DNA of 64,000 nucleotides from assembly GCF_019392195.1 (NCBI RefSeq), contig NZ_JAHXKI010000003.1:1-64000 (forward strand). The letters are read 5' to 3'. How positions within the stretch are numbered: position 1 is the stretch's first letter; each line of letters begins with the position of its first letter. Shown piece by piece: positions 50,439-58,728 of the stretch. The notes beneath the pieces are model-generated. The model was not told the DNA's origin and did not search any database. It was given only the letters and a program-made list of their open reading frames with translations. A program made the position numbers and the translations under genes. The stretch comes from Marinobacter sp. F4206. Its GTDB lineage: Bacteria; Pseudomonadota; Gammaproteobacteria; Pseudomonadales; Oleiphilaceae.

Positions 50439-51227
50439 ATGACCTTTGATCAGTTGTTGTTGGCGGTTCGGGCCGACGAGGAGCTAGTAATTCCTGCCAG
50501 TTGGAGCCAGGGTCGACCGAGTTTTGGTGGCCTGATTGCTGCACTCATGTTCGATCGCATGGAACACCTGGTCAGTGAGGGACGAGCGATGCGGTCGATG
50601 CAGGTGTCGTTCGTGGGGCCGGTCGAGCCGGGGGTGCCGGCCACATTCCACGCGGAAATCCTGCGTGAGGGCAAGGCTGTCAGCCAGGTCCAGGGGCGTA
50701 TCGTGCAGAACGGCGAGCCGCGGCTAGTGTGTCTGGCCAGTTTCGGTGGCGACCGGGAATCGGTGGTGAAGGTTGAGGCCCGTCCGGCGCCCGAGGCCCA
50801 GCCGGTGGAGCAATGCCCGTCGTTGCCCTATGTTCCCGGCACGACACCGGAATTCATCCAGCATATCGAGATGCGCTGGTCGTTCGGACACATGCCATTT
50901 TCCGGTAAAGGCGGTCGGGAAATAGGAGGGTGGATGCAATTCCGTGAGACTCCAGAAACGTTTTCCGATGCCCATATTGTGGCGCTGGTTGATGCCTGGC
51001 CACCGGCGGTCCTGCCCCACCTGAGCAGCCGGGTGCCTGCTAGCTCGCTGAGCTGGGCGCTGGACATTGTCCACCCGCGCCCCGCTCTGACACCGGGCGA
51101 CTGGCTGCTCTACAAAGCGAGCATCGACCAGGCTGGAGCCGGATACGGCCACACCCACGCCGGTATTTGGACGGCCGAGGGTGAGTTGGTCGCGCTGAGC
51201 CGGCAGACGGTAACGGTGTTTGGCTGA
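50439..51227 (+). CDS. Acyl-CoA thioesterase family protein (double hot dog, TesB-like)
   Basis: 262 residues. The N-terminal hot dog has WSQGRPSFGGLIAALMFDRM; the C-terminal one has the DAWPPAVLP and the LSWALDIVHPRP segments typical of TesB-related thioesterases. Likely hydrolyses medium or long acyl-CoA; the exact substrate is unknown. ATG at 50439 with CAGGA nine bases ahead. Monocistronic, convergent with the next gene. Confidence 0.85.
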   Translation: MTFDQLLLAVRADEELVIPASWSQGRPSFGGLIAALMFDRMEHLVSEGRAMRSMQVSFVGPVEPGVPATFHAEILREGKAVSQVQGRIVQNGEPRLVCLASFGGDRESVVKVEARPAPEAQPVEQCPSLPYVPGTTPEFIQHIEMRWSFGHMPFSGKGGREIGGWMQFRETPETFSDAHIVALVDAWPPAVLPHLSSRVPASSLSWALDIVHPRPALTPGDWLLYKASIDQAGAGYGHTHAGIWTAEGELVALSRQTVTVFG

Positions 51228-51254
51228 CGGAAGGGGGGACGCCAAACAGGCGGC

Positions 51255-52154
51255 TCAGGCCGCCATTTCCGACTTCATGGCGTCTATGATGATGCGGGCG
51301 AAGTCCTCGGGGGAGTCTTCCTGCAGGAAATGCCCGCCTCTCAACGTGATGTGTGGTTGGCCATGGGCCCCGGGAATCCGGCGCTGCATGTAGCGATCAC
51401 CGCCCCGGGTAATTGGGTCGCCATTGCTGAAACAGGTGATGAAGGGTTTGCGCCATTTCTCCAGCACCCGCCAGGCTTCTTTGTTGGCTTCGCCGGATGG
51501 GTCATCGCCAGAGACCGGGACCAGTTTCGGGAATGCCCGGGCGCCTGCCTTGTAATCCGCCGTAGGGAACGGGGCTTCATAGGCGGCGAGTTCATCTTTC
51601 GAGAGGGTGCGTTCGGTACCCAGCTGAACAATGCGACCGATCGGGAACCAGGGGCTGTGGCTGGCAAAAGCTTTCCAGAGTGTAAACACCGTCGGAACCC
51701 GACTCTCGCCGGTCGGCAGCATGCCGTTACCAACGATGATCCGACGGAAGCGGTGCGGATGCTCCGCCGCCAGCCTTAATCCCAGCAGTGAGCCCCAGTT
51801 CTGACACACCAGGGTGATGTTCCTGAGATCGAGGGATTCGAGCCAGCTCGCGAGCCAGGTCATATGGCGGTCATAGCTGTAGTCTTCGACGTCCGCGGGC
51901 TTGTCGGATTTTCCGAAGCCAATCAGGTCAGGTGCCAGGACCCGGTGGCCTGCTCCGGCGACCAGCGGAATCATGTGCCGGTACAGGTAAGACCATGACG
52001 GCTCCCCATGCAGCATCAGCACCGGTGAAGCGTTTTCCGGACCCTCGTCTACGTAATGCATCCGCAGGTTGGGGGCTACATCCAGATAATGCGGAGCAAA
52101 AGGGTAATCCGGAAGACCTGCGAAGCGGGCTTCATCGGTTCTCAGAATACGCAT
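51255..52154 (-). CDS. Haloalkane dehalogenase-like alpha/beta hydrolase with Asn at the nucleophile position
   Basis: 299 residues, closest in pattern to haloalkane dehalogenases of the DhlA subfamily (HLD-I). Seen: HGEPSWSYLYRHM (oxyanion region, 49-61), DLIGFGKSDKP, a cap with YEAPFPTADYKAGARAFPKL as in DhlA, an acid in SNGDPITRGGD and the catalytic His in GGHFLQE. The nucleophile elbow, VVQDWGG in DhlA, reads LVCQNWGS with Asn119. The halide-binding Trp120 next to it is kept. Thus the enzyme may be inactive, need deamidation, or do other chemistry. The frame is otherwise intact. Confidence 0.82.
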   Translation of the reverse strand: MRILRTDEARFAGLPDYPFAPHYLDVAPNLRMHYVDEGPENASPVLMLHGEPSWSYLYRHMIPLVAGAGHRVLAPDLIGFGKSDKPADVEDYSYDRHMTWLASWLESLDLRNITLVCQNWGSLLGLRLAAEHPHRFRRIIVGNGMLPTGESRVPTVFTLWKAFASHSPWFPIGRIVQLGTERTLSKDELAAYEAPFPTADYKAGARAFPKLVPVSGDDPSGEANKEAWRVLEKWRKPFITCFSNGDPITRGGDRYMQRRIPGAHGQPHITLRGGHFLQEDSPEDFARIIIDAMKSEMAA

Positions 52155-52301
52155 GCCATCGACTGTCCCGGCTGATTGGTTGCGTGATTGCCCAGGGCTT
52201 CCGACACTGGGAAGCCCGATAAGACAATCGTCGACAATCAGGATAAATCAGATGGAAATTTTGTGTGTTTGAGTTGCGTAACAGTGCGTTGCCGCTTTGA
52301 A

Positions 52302-52556
52302 TCAGGACGCCATTCCGAACAGCTGTTCCGGGTTGTCAATGCTTGCCATGGCCGCATCGCAGCAGTTGACGGCGCCGCAATCGTCGGCAGAACACAGACC
52401 GATGGTCATGCACTCGACGTCCTGCTGGCTATCGCCTTCGTTCCGGAAAATCCGTGCGCGGGACAGGATCGAACGACAGTGGCCGCAGAGTAGGGTGGGG
52501 ACGGCGCTGCCCTCGGCCACCAGGGCAGTGTAGATAGGTTGTTCATTCATGCTCAT
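52302..52556 (-). CDS. Small cysteine-rich protein of unknown function
   Basis: 84 residues with seven cysteines: C24-GH-C27, C49, C55, C60, C65, C66. The first pair looks like half of a zinc ribbon; the later ones (LCSADDCGAVNCC) could be a metal site. A strong ribosome binding site, AGGAGG six bases before the ATG at 52556, supports expression. No membrane segment or signal peptide. I do not recognise the family. It stands alone between the dehalogenase-like gene and another small gene, all on the minus strand. Confidence 0.65.
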   Translation of the reverse strand: MSMNEQPIYTALVAEGSAVPTLLCGHCRSILSRARIFRNEGDSQQDVECMTIGLCSADDCGAVNCCDAAMASIDNPEQLFGMAS

Positions 52557-52627
52557 TATTATCCTCCTGATAAAGTCCAACCTAGGGGCGGAGTGTTACA
52601 AATTAAAGTCTCCTACCCCATTACGGC

Positions 52628-52972
52628 TCAGTTATCCGGATCGACCACTGGTCGACGGTTGGAGCGCTTGTCTTCCCAATCAAGCTCCTTCGGATTATAC
52701 CAGCCTATGCCATCAAGTACTTTTTCGCGAGTTGTCGGCGAGAGGGTTGGCCACAATTCCTGAAAATCGTCCAGGCCGAGTTCCCGTTGCCGCTGCTGCT
52801 TGCTCTGCAACCGGTTGATCGTGCGCGGAAGCTGGAGCGCCTCTCCCAGCTGACCGGGGACAAGCACCTCCTGCCCCAACACCTTGCGGCGATGGGTACG
52901 GGCTGCCAGCACCCGGCGCAGTTCGATGGCGGCTTCCAGGGCGGTTTCCGGGTTAAAGGTTTCCAATTCCAA
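52628..52972 (-). CDS. Hypothetical protein, 114 residues
   Basis: No family recognised. The sequence is charged and helical, with RRVLAARTHRRKVLG, a Gln/Arg-rich stretch (RLQSKQQRQRELG) and a C-terminal GWYNPKELDWEDKRSNRR. It has the look of a small nucleic-acid-binding or regulatory protein, but that is a guess. The only usable start is TTG at 52972, preceded by AGGTCGAG; an in-frame stop lies shortly upstream. It may be cotranscribed with the Cys-rich gene 72 bases downstream. Confidence 0.55.
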   Translation of the reverse strand: MELETFNPETALEAAIELRRVLAARTHRRKVLGQEVLVPGQLGEALQLPRTINRLQSKQQRQRELGLDDFQELWPTLSPTTREKVLDGIGWYNPKELDWEDKRSNRRPVVDPDN

Positions 52973-53124
52973 CAGCTCGACCTGTTTAATAGCTGATCAA
53001 CAACCGTCCACTATAACCCGAAGCAGGCTACAGTGGCCACGTTGCCGTGGTAGGCTAGCCCTGTCCCGCCGCAGATGCCGGTCAGGGCGTCTTTTGCTCT
53101 TACTTGTCAGGAAAAACCACAACT

Positions 53125-54225
53125 ATGTACGCAAAACTGGAAACACGGACTTTTCTCGCGATGCTGGTGGGGGTTTCCCTGGCATTCGTGCTGCTGATGA
53201 AGCCGTTTTTTGGCCCCATCTTCTGGGCCGTGGCCATCGCGCTGATTTTTCATCCGGTCCAGCAATTGTTGGTGCGTAAGCTTGGGGATCGCCCGAACGT
53301 GAATGCGCTGATCACGCTGGTCATCTGCATGGTGATTGTGGTCATTCCAGTGCTGGTGCTGGTGACCTCGCTCATTGCCGAGGGTGTCGGTCTTTACCAG
53401 CGGATCCAGGCGGGAGAAATACGTCCGGGCGAGTACATCGATCAGGTGAACCAATCGTTTCCCGCCATTCAGTCGTTTCTGGCCCAGTTTGATATCAATT
53501 TTGCCGAAATCCGTGACCGGGTGGTCAGCATCTTCGTTGGTGGTAGCCAGTTTCTTGCCAAGCAGGCGCTTGGGGTCGGTCAGAATACCTTCCAGTTTTT
53601 CCTCGGTCTGGCCCTGATGGTTTACCTTGCGTTCTTCCTTCTGCGGGACGGTACCAAGCTGGTGGAACTCCTGATTCGGGCGCTGCCCCTCGGTGATGAG
53701 CGTGAGCGGTTGCTGTTTGCCAAGTTTGCCGAAGTGACCCGCGCCACGGTCAAGGGGAATTTGCTGATAGCGATCATTCAGGGCGCCCTCGGCGGACTCA
53801 TTTTCTGGATTCTGGGCATCAATGGCGCGCTGCTCTGGGGCGTGGTGATGGCGATTGTGTCGCTGCTGCCGGCAGTGGGGGCGGCGCTGGTCTGGGTGCC
53901 GGCTGCGATCTACCTGGCGGCGGTCGGGGATGTGATAGAAGCGGTGGTCCTGACGATATTCGGGGTGGTCGTCATTGGGCTGGCGGATAACTTGTTGCGT
54001 CCGTTGTTGGTGGGCCGGGATACCAAACTGCCCGACTACATCGTGCTCTTGTCCACCCTGGGCGGCATTGTTATGTTCGGGGTCAACGGGTTTGTGATGG
54101 GGCCGTTGGTGGCGGCCCTGTTCATGGCCTTCTGGGGCATCTTCATCCGGGAGTTTGGGGAAGAATCGCACCGAGAGGGAAGAGGGCGCGCTCTTCCGAC
54201 CCATGATGAGGATGATCCGCGTTGA
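53125..54225 (+). CDS. AI-2E family transporter (PerM/YdiK-like)
   Basis: Inner-membrane protein of about 366 residues with seven or eight membrane segments in the AI-2E family pattern (FGPIFWAVAIALIFHPVQ at the start; LPAVGAALVWVPAAIYL and LADNLLRPLLVGRDTKLPD in the C-terminal half). Members include the autoinducer-2 exporter TqsA and Na+/H+ antiporters; the substrate is unknown. The cytoplasmic tail is charged. ATG at 53125 is preferred; TTG at 53104 is possible. Confidence 0.9.
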   Translation: MYAKLETRTFLAMLVGVSLAFVLLMKPFFGPIFWAVAIALIFHPVQQLLVRKLGDRPNVNALITLVICMVIVVIPVLVLVTSLIAEGVGLYQRIQAGEIRPGEYIDQVNQSFPAIQSFLAQFDINFAEIRDRVVSIFVGGSQFLAKQALGVGQNTFQFFLGLALMVYLAFFLLRDGTKLVELLIRALPLGDERERLLFAKFAEVTRATVKGNLLIAIIQGALGGLIFWILGINGALLWGVVMAIVSLLPAVGAALVWVPAAIYLAAVGDVIEAVVLTIFGVVVIGLADNLLRPLLVGRDTKLPDYIVLLSTLGGIVMFGVNGFVMGPLVAALFMAFWGIFIREFGEESHREGRGRALPTHDEDDPR

Positions 54226-54338
54226 GGTTACATGTCGCCAAAGTGTGATACGATTTTCACTGTTTGCCCCAGCCTGTGGAGATAGGCACCACAAAACAAT
54301 AAAGAAACGGGTATCGGCAAGATATCAGGAGTATGCAG

Positions 54339-54764
54339 GTGAGTACCATGAGAAAAGCGACCAACCATCTGGGCCGTCTGGCAATTGCGGCTGGCACTGC
54401 TGCTATGCTTGGGCTGGCGCCCGCAGCCTATGCGAACGAAACCGTTGCCCTCAAAAACGCGCTTTACGGCGCGGGGTACAACATCTCGAATGTCAGTTCC
54501 CAGATGGACGATGCGACCCGCGCGGCACTGACCACGTTCCAGAAGGAAAATGGGCTCCAGGCGACAGGAATTCTGGACGACGAGACCAAGAAAGCGCTGG
54601 GTATGATCTCGGTCCAGGTGGCTGCGGCCTCAACGGCTCCGGCCCAGAATGACTCCGGATCCAGTGCCGCGGCCGAGGCTGAACCGGCGGCAACGGAGCA
54701 GACCGAGAGCGCCGAGGAGGGTGCGATCGAAGAAGACGACGACGGCGGCTGGTCGCTCTGGTAA
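54339..54764 (+). CDS. Small exported peptidoglycan-binding domain protein
   Basis: About 141 residues. A signal peptide (LGRLAIAAGTAAMLGLAPAAYA, cleavage after AYA) leads to one PG_binding_1 domain (about residues 35-85; LKNALYGAGYNISNVSSQMDDATRAALTTFQ, then TGILDDETKKAL). The last 50 residues are Ala/Ser/Glu-rich and end in an acidic EEDDDGGWSLW. GTG at 54339, seven bases after AGGAG, fits best; ATG at 54333 is too near. Probably a periplasmic wall-binding protein; no catalytic domain. Confidence 0.8.
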   Translation: MSTMRKATNHLGRLAIAAGTAAMLGLAPAAYANETVALKNALYGAGYNISNVSSQMDDATRAALTTFQKENGLQATGILDDETKKALGMISVQVAAASTAPAQNDSGSSAAAEAEPAATEQTESAEEGAIEEDDDGGWSLW

Positions 54765-54782
54765 GCCGGCCCTGACACAAAG

Positions 54783-54814
54783 AAGCCCGCCAGAGATCCT
54801 GAGCGGGCTTTTTT
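54783..54814. terminator. Terminator between the PG-binding gene and ilvD
   Basis: AAGCCCGC pairs with GCGGGCTT around a 12-base loop, then a T run. It ends the plus-strand gene and may also act on ilvD from the other side, where the A-tract is shorter. Confidence 0.8.
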
Positions 54815-54830
54815 GTGGGCGGACAGTGGC

Positions 54831-56666
54831 CTAGTCGAGTTTGCTCAGGTCCCGTACGGCGCCTTTATCCGCGCTGGTGGCCAGCAGGGCGTAAGCTTTC
54901 AGTGCTGCCGACACCTTGCGGTCCCGGGCCAGATCCGGTTTCCAGCCCTTGGTATCCCGAGCCTCCCGGCGACGATCCAGTTCGTGCTGATCCAGCTCGA
55001 CATTGATGGTGCGGTTGGGGATATCAATGCGGATGCGATCGCCGTTCTCGATCAGGCCAATGGCGCCACCCGCTGCGGCCTCAGGTGAGGCATGACCGAT
55101 GGACAGGCCTGAAGTTCCGCCGGAGAAGCGGCCGTCGGTGAGCAGAGCGCAGTCCTTGCCCAGGCCTTTGGACTTCAGGTAACTGGTCGGGTAAAGCATT
55201 TCCTGCATGCCGGGCCCGCCGCGGGGACCTTCGTAGCGGATGATAACGACGTCGCCGGGTTTGACTTCATCGCTCAGAATGCCCGCCACGGCGGAGTCCT
55301 GGCTCTCGAATACCCGTGCAGTCCCCTCGAACACGTAGATGCTCTCATCCACGCCGGCGGTTTTCACAACGCAGCCATCCAGGGCGATGTTGCCGTAAAG
55401 CACCGCCAGTCCGCCCTCGGAGGAATACGCATTCTCAACCGAGCGGATGCAGCCGGTCTCCCGGTCTCCGTCAAGGGTCGGCCAGCGGGTGCTCTGGCTG
55501 AATGCTGTCTGGGTCGGAATCCCGGCCGGACCGGCCTTGTAGAATTCCACCACTTCAGCGGGCGGGGAGCGCATGATGTCCCAGGTTTCGAGGGCTTCCT
55601 TCATGGTTTTGCTGTGGACGGTCGGCAGATCCGTGTTGATCAGGCCGCCGCGCTCCAGTTCGCCGAGAATGCCCATGATGCCGCCTGCCCGATGGACGTC
55701 TTCCATGTGGTATTTCGGGGAGTTCGGGGCAACCTTGCACAGCTGGGGCACCTTGCGGGACAGCTGGTCGATTTCGTTCAGTGTGAACGGAACGCCACCT
55801 TCCTGGGCCGCTGCCAGCAGGTGAAGGATGGTGTTGGTGGAACCGCCCATGGCGATGTCCATCACCATGGCGTTTTCAAACGCCGCCATGGAGGCAATGC
55901 TCAGGGGCAGCACGCTGGCGTCGTCTTCCTCGTAATAGCGCCGGGCATTCTCCACAATCTGACGGCCGGCATTCAGGAACAGTTGCTCCCGGTCGGCGTG
56001 GGTGGCCAGCATTGAGCCGTTGCCGGGCAAGGCCAGGCCGATCGCCTCGGTCAGGCAGTTCATGGAGTTGGCGGTGAACATACCGGAACACGAACCGCAG
56101 GTCGGGCAGGCGCTGCGCTCGTATTCGGCCACGGTTTCATCATCGGCGTTGGGGTCCGCGGCGATGACCATGGCATCCACCAGGTCGAGCTTGTGTTCCG
56201 ACAACTTGGTTTTACCGGCTTCCATCGGGCCACCGGATACGAAGATGACGGGAATGTTCAGGCGCATGGCGGCCATCAGCATGCCCGGGGTGATCTTGTC
56301 GCAGTTCGAGATGCACACCAGCGCGTCGGCGCAGTGGGCGTTAACCATGTACTCAACGGAGTCGGCGATGATCTCCCGGGAGGGCAGGGAATACAGCATG
56401 CCATCGTGGCCCATGGCGATGCCATCATCGACGGCAATCGTGTTGAATTCCTTGGCGACGCCGCCAGCTTGCTCGATTTCACGGCAGACCAGCTGCCCCA
56501 GATCTTTCAGGTGGACGTGACCGGGCACAAACTGGGTAAAGGAGTTGGCAACCGCAATGATGGGTTTGCCGAAATCCTCGTTTTTCATACCGGTGGCGCG
56601 CCAGAGGGCGCGGGCGCCGGCCATGTTACGGCCAGCGGTGGAAGTCCGCGAACGATACTGAGGCAT
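54831..56666 (-). CDS. ilvD: Dihydroxy-acid dehydratase
   Basis: Fe-S enzyme of valine, leucine and isoleucine synthesis. The 611 residues match family length. Cluster cysteines are in [11 protein letters not shown] and [22 protein letters not shown]. Provides the 2-oxoisovalerate used by LeuA, encoded at the other end of the window. Divergent from the HDOD gene. Confidence 0.97.
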   Translation of the reverse strand: MPQYRSRTSTAGRNMAGARALWRATGMKNEDFGKPIIAVANSFTQFVPGHVHLKDLGQLVCREIEQAGGVAKEFNTIAVDDGIAMGHDGMLYSLPSREIIADSVEYMVNAHCADALVCISNCDKITPGMLMAAMRLNIPVIFVSGGPMEAGKTKLSEHKLDLVDAMVIAADPNADDETVAEYERSACPTCGSCSGMFTANSMNCLTEAIGLALPGNGSMLATHADREQLFLNAGRQIVENARRYYEEDDASVLPLSIASMAAFENAMVMDIAMGGSTNTILHLLAAAQEGGVPFTLNEIDQLSRKVPQLCKVAPNSPKYHMEDVHRAGGIMGILGELERGGLINTDLPTVHSKTMKEALETWDIMRSPPAEVVEFYKAGPAGIPTQTAFSQSTRWPTLDGDRETGCIRSVENAYSSEGGLAVLYGNIALDGCVVKTAGVDESIYVFEGTARVFESQDSAVAGILSDEVKPGDVVIIRYEGPRGGPGMQEMLYPTSYLKSKGLGKDCALLTDGRFSGGTSGLSIGHASPEAAAGGAIGLIENGDRIRIDIPNRTINVELDQHELDRRREARDTKGWKPDLARDRKVSAALKAYALLATSADKGAVRDLSKLD

Positions 56667-56839
56667 GATGTTCTGATCTCTCTGTTATTACCTGACGGTG
56701 GTTTCTGGTTGGCATTGTGCGACCACAAAGGATACCAGATTAGACTCCTATCGCATGGTTGTTTTAGCTGACCGTGTTTACAATGAGTAACAGGGACCGA
56801 CGATCGCCCGTGGATTTGTATTACACAAGGAGCTTGCCT

Positions 56840-58096
56840 ATGGCCGGCCAGGACAGCCTGCCACTTCGCCGCCTGAAAGAATTCCAGCCTCTGAACCGGC
56901 TCAGCGATGATCAACTGGTGTTGTTGGCCAGTCGCGCCGAACGCCGGACCTACGGCCCCGGCCAGCGTGTGGTGGAGCGCGGCATCCGGGACGGACTCGA
57001 TTTTTTCCTGGTGGCGGGCATGGTGGAGCTGGAATCGGTTGACCATCGCAAGTCCCTGATTGAGTCTGAGACCGAAAAAGCGCTCAACCCGATCGCCAGA
57101 CTGCAGCCCCGGATGTACGAGGTGACCGCAGTTAAACCGTGCGAGTTTCTTGTGGTCGAGCAGGACATCCTGAACCAGCTGCTGCGCGCCGCGCCGGTTG
57201 AGCAGGTGGAAATGGATTCGGGTGAAGGCTTTGGGGGCGGTGACGGCGAGGAGCATGAGCTGTTGATGGAGTTCTACTCCGAACTGCGCTCAAATCAGGT
57301 CAAGCTGCCCAGCGTGCCGGACGTGGCCTGGAAAGTTCGTCGGGCGGTTGACCGCGAGGACTCCACGGCCGAGCAGGTGGCCAACGCCATTTCCGCGGAC
57401 CCGGCCATGGCTGCGAAGCTCGTGCGGGCCTGTAACAGTCCGCTGTATCGCGGCTTCAGTGATGTCCGCAATGTTCGCGAGTCGGTTGTTCGACTGGGCA
57501 TGCGAACCACTCGCCAGCTGGTGACCGTTTTTTCCATGCGGGAAGTGTTCAAGACCCGGCAGGCCGCACTGCAGAAAGAGATGGAGAGCCTTTGGCGCCA
57601 CTCCCGGGAAGTTGCTGCCTTGTGTTGGGTGCTGGCGGATCACGCCACGCGCCTGAATCCGGAAGAGGCCATGCTGGCCGGGTTGTTACACGACATCGGT
57701 GTTGTTCCGGTGCTGGTTCAGGCGGAGCATCACGCCAGCCTGTTCTCGGATCAGGGCAATCTGAAACATGCGATCCGGGAGCTTCGTGCCGATGTCGGTA
57801 CCGCGGTGCTGGAGAGCTGGGCATTTCCGTCGTCGTTTGTCGAGGCGGTTCGCCATGCCGAGGAGTGGCACCATGAATGCCGTGAACCGGATCCGCAACT
57901 GACCGATGTGGTGATAGTTGCACAATTGCATTCTATGATTGGTTCGAACCAGAATGCTGAGCTGCCACCATTCGATCAGGTGCCGGCCTATCGCCGGTTG
58001 GGAGAGCTGGAACTGAACGCGTCACGAAGCCTCCAGCTCCTGACGGAAGCTCGCGCCCGGGTTGATGAAGTGCAACAGTTATTGTCCATTCGCTGA
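56840..58096 (+). CDS. HDOD domain protein with N-terminal cyclic-nucleotide-binding-like domain
   Basis: 418 residues in two parts. Residues about 15-125 resemble a cNMP-binding beta barrel (LSDDQLVLLASRAERRTYGPGQRVVERG, a common opening of that fold), probably without the full phosphate-binding cassette. Residues about 150-350 form an HDOD domain (LPSVPDVAWKVRRAVDREDS, LVRACNSPLYRG, LLHDIGVVPV). HDOD proteins are signalling outputs without known catalysis. AAGGAG six bases before the ATG at 56840 sets the start. Confidence 0.87.
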   Translation: MAGQDSLPLRRLKEFQPLNRLSDDQLVLLASRAERRTYGPGQRVVERGIRDGLDFFLVAGMVELESVDHRKSLIESETEKALNPIARLQPRMYEVTAVKPCEFLVVEQDILNQLLRAAPVEQVEMDSGEGFGGGDGEEHELLMEFYSELRSNQVKLPSVPDVAWKVRRAVDREDSTAEQVANAISADPAMAAKLVRACNSPLYRGFSDVRNVRESVVRLGMRTTRQLVTVFSMREVFKTRQAALQKEMESLWRHSREVAALCWVLADHATRLNPEEAMLAGLLHDIGVVPVLVQAEHHASLFSDQGNLKHAIRELRADVGTAVLESWAFPSSFVEAVRHAEEWHHECREPDPQLTDVVIVAQLHSMIGSNQNAELPPFDQVPAYRRLGELELNASRSLQLLTEARARVDEVQQLLSIR

Positions 58097-58149
58097 CCCG
58101 ATGGGTCTGAACCTTTTTTGGAGTCCGCTACGCGGAGACCTGTGCTGAT

Positions 58150-58728
58150 ATGAATGTACCTCTCTTCCCCCTGAATTCCATTGTTCTCCCCCGGGGGAGG
58201 ATCCCCTTGCAGCTGTTTGAGCCGCGTTACATCGACATGCTCACCCGTTGCCTGAAGGAAGATCGTGGCTTTGTCGTGGTTCTGTTGCGCGATGGTGCTG
58301 AAACTGGCCCGACCGCTTCGTTTTACGACATCGGGACCTACGTCCGTATTATCGACTTTCAGCAACTGGAAAACGGTCTGCTCGGGATTACGGTCGAAGG
58401 TACCTCCAAAGTCACGGTGGTCCGGAACTGGCAGGAGGAAGACGGCCTCAACGTCGGCGATGTCGAGGTCCTGCTTGACGAAGCTGACAGTGAAGTCCCC
58501 GAGCGTTTCAGTGAACTCCCGTCGGTCCTTCGGGCATTGTTCAAGCATCCGGTGGTTCGTGACCTGGATATGGATGTGGACTATCGGGATGCGCGTCATG
58601 TTGGCTGGCGCCTGACCGAACTGTTACCACTCGACAAGCAGGAAAAACAGCGGCTGGTTGAGTTACAGGACCCGCTCGAGAGGCTCAGTCGTCTGCAGGA
58701 ATTGCTGGAAGCCCTTGAGGAAGGTTAG
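58150..58728 (+). CDS. LON peptidase substrate-binding domain protein
   Basis: 192 residues that consist only of the Lon N-terminal domain (FPLNSIVLPRGRIPLQLFEPRYIDML, then GFVVVLL). No ATPase or protease domain. Members of this stand-alone family have no firm function. The stop codon overlaps that of the convergent DedA-PAP2 gene. Confidence 0.9.
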   Translation: MNVPLFPLNSIVLPRGRIPLQLFEPRYIDMLTRCLKEDRGFVVVLLRDGAETGPTASFYDIGTYVRIIDFQQLENGLLGITVEGTSKVTVVRNWQEEDGLNVGDVEVLLDEADSEVPERFSELPSVLRALFKHPVVRDLDMDVDYRDARHVGWRLTELLPLDKQEKQRLVELQDPLERLSRLQELLEALEEG

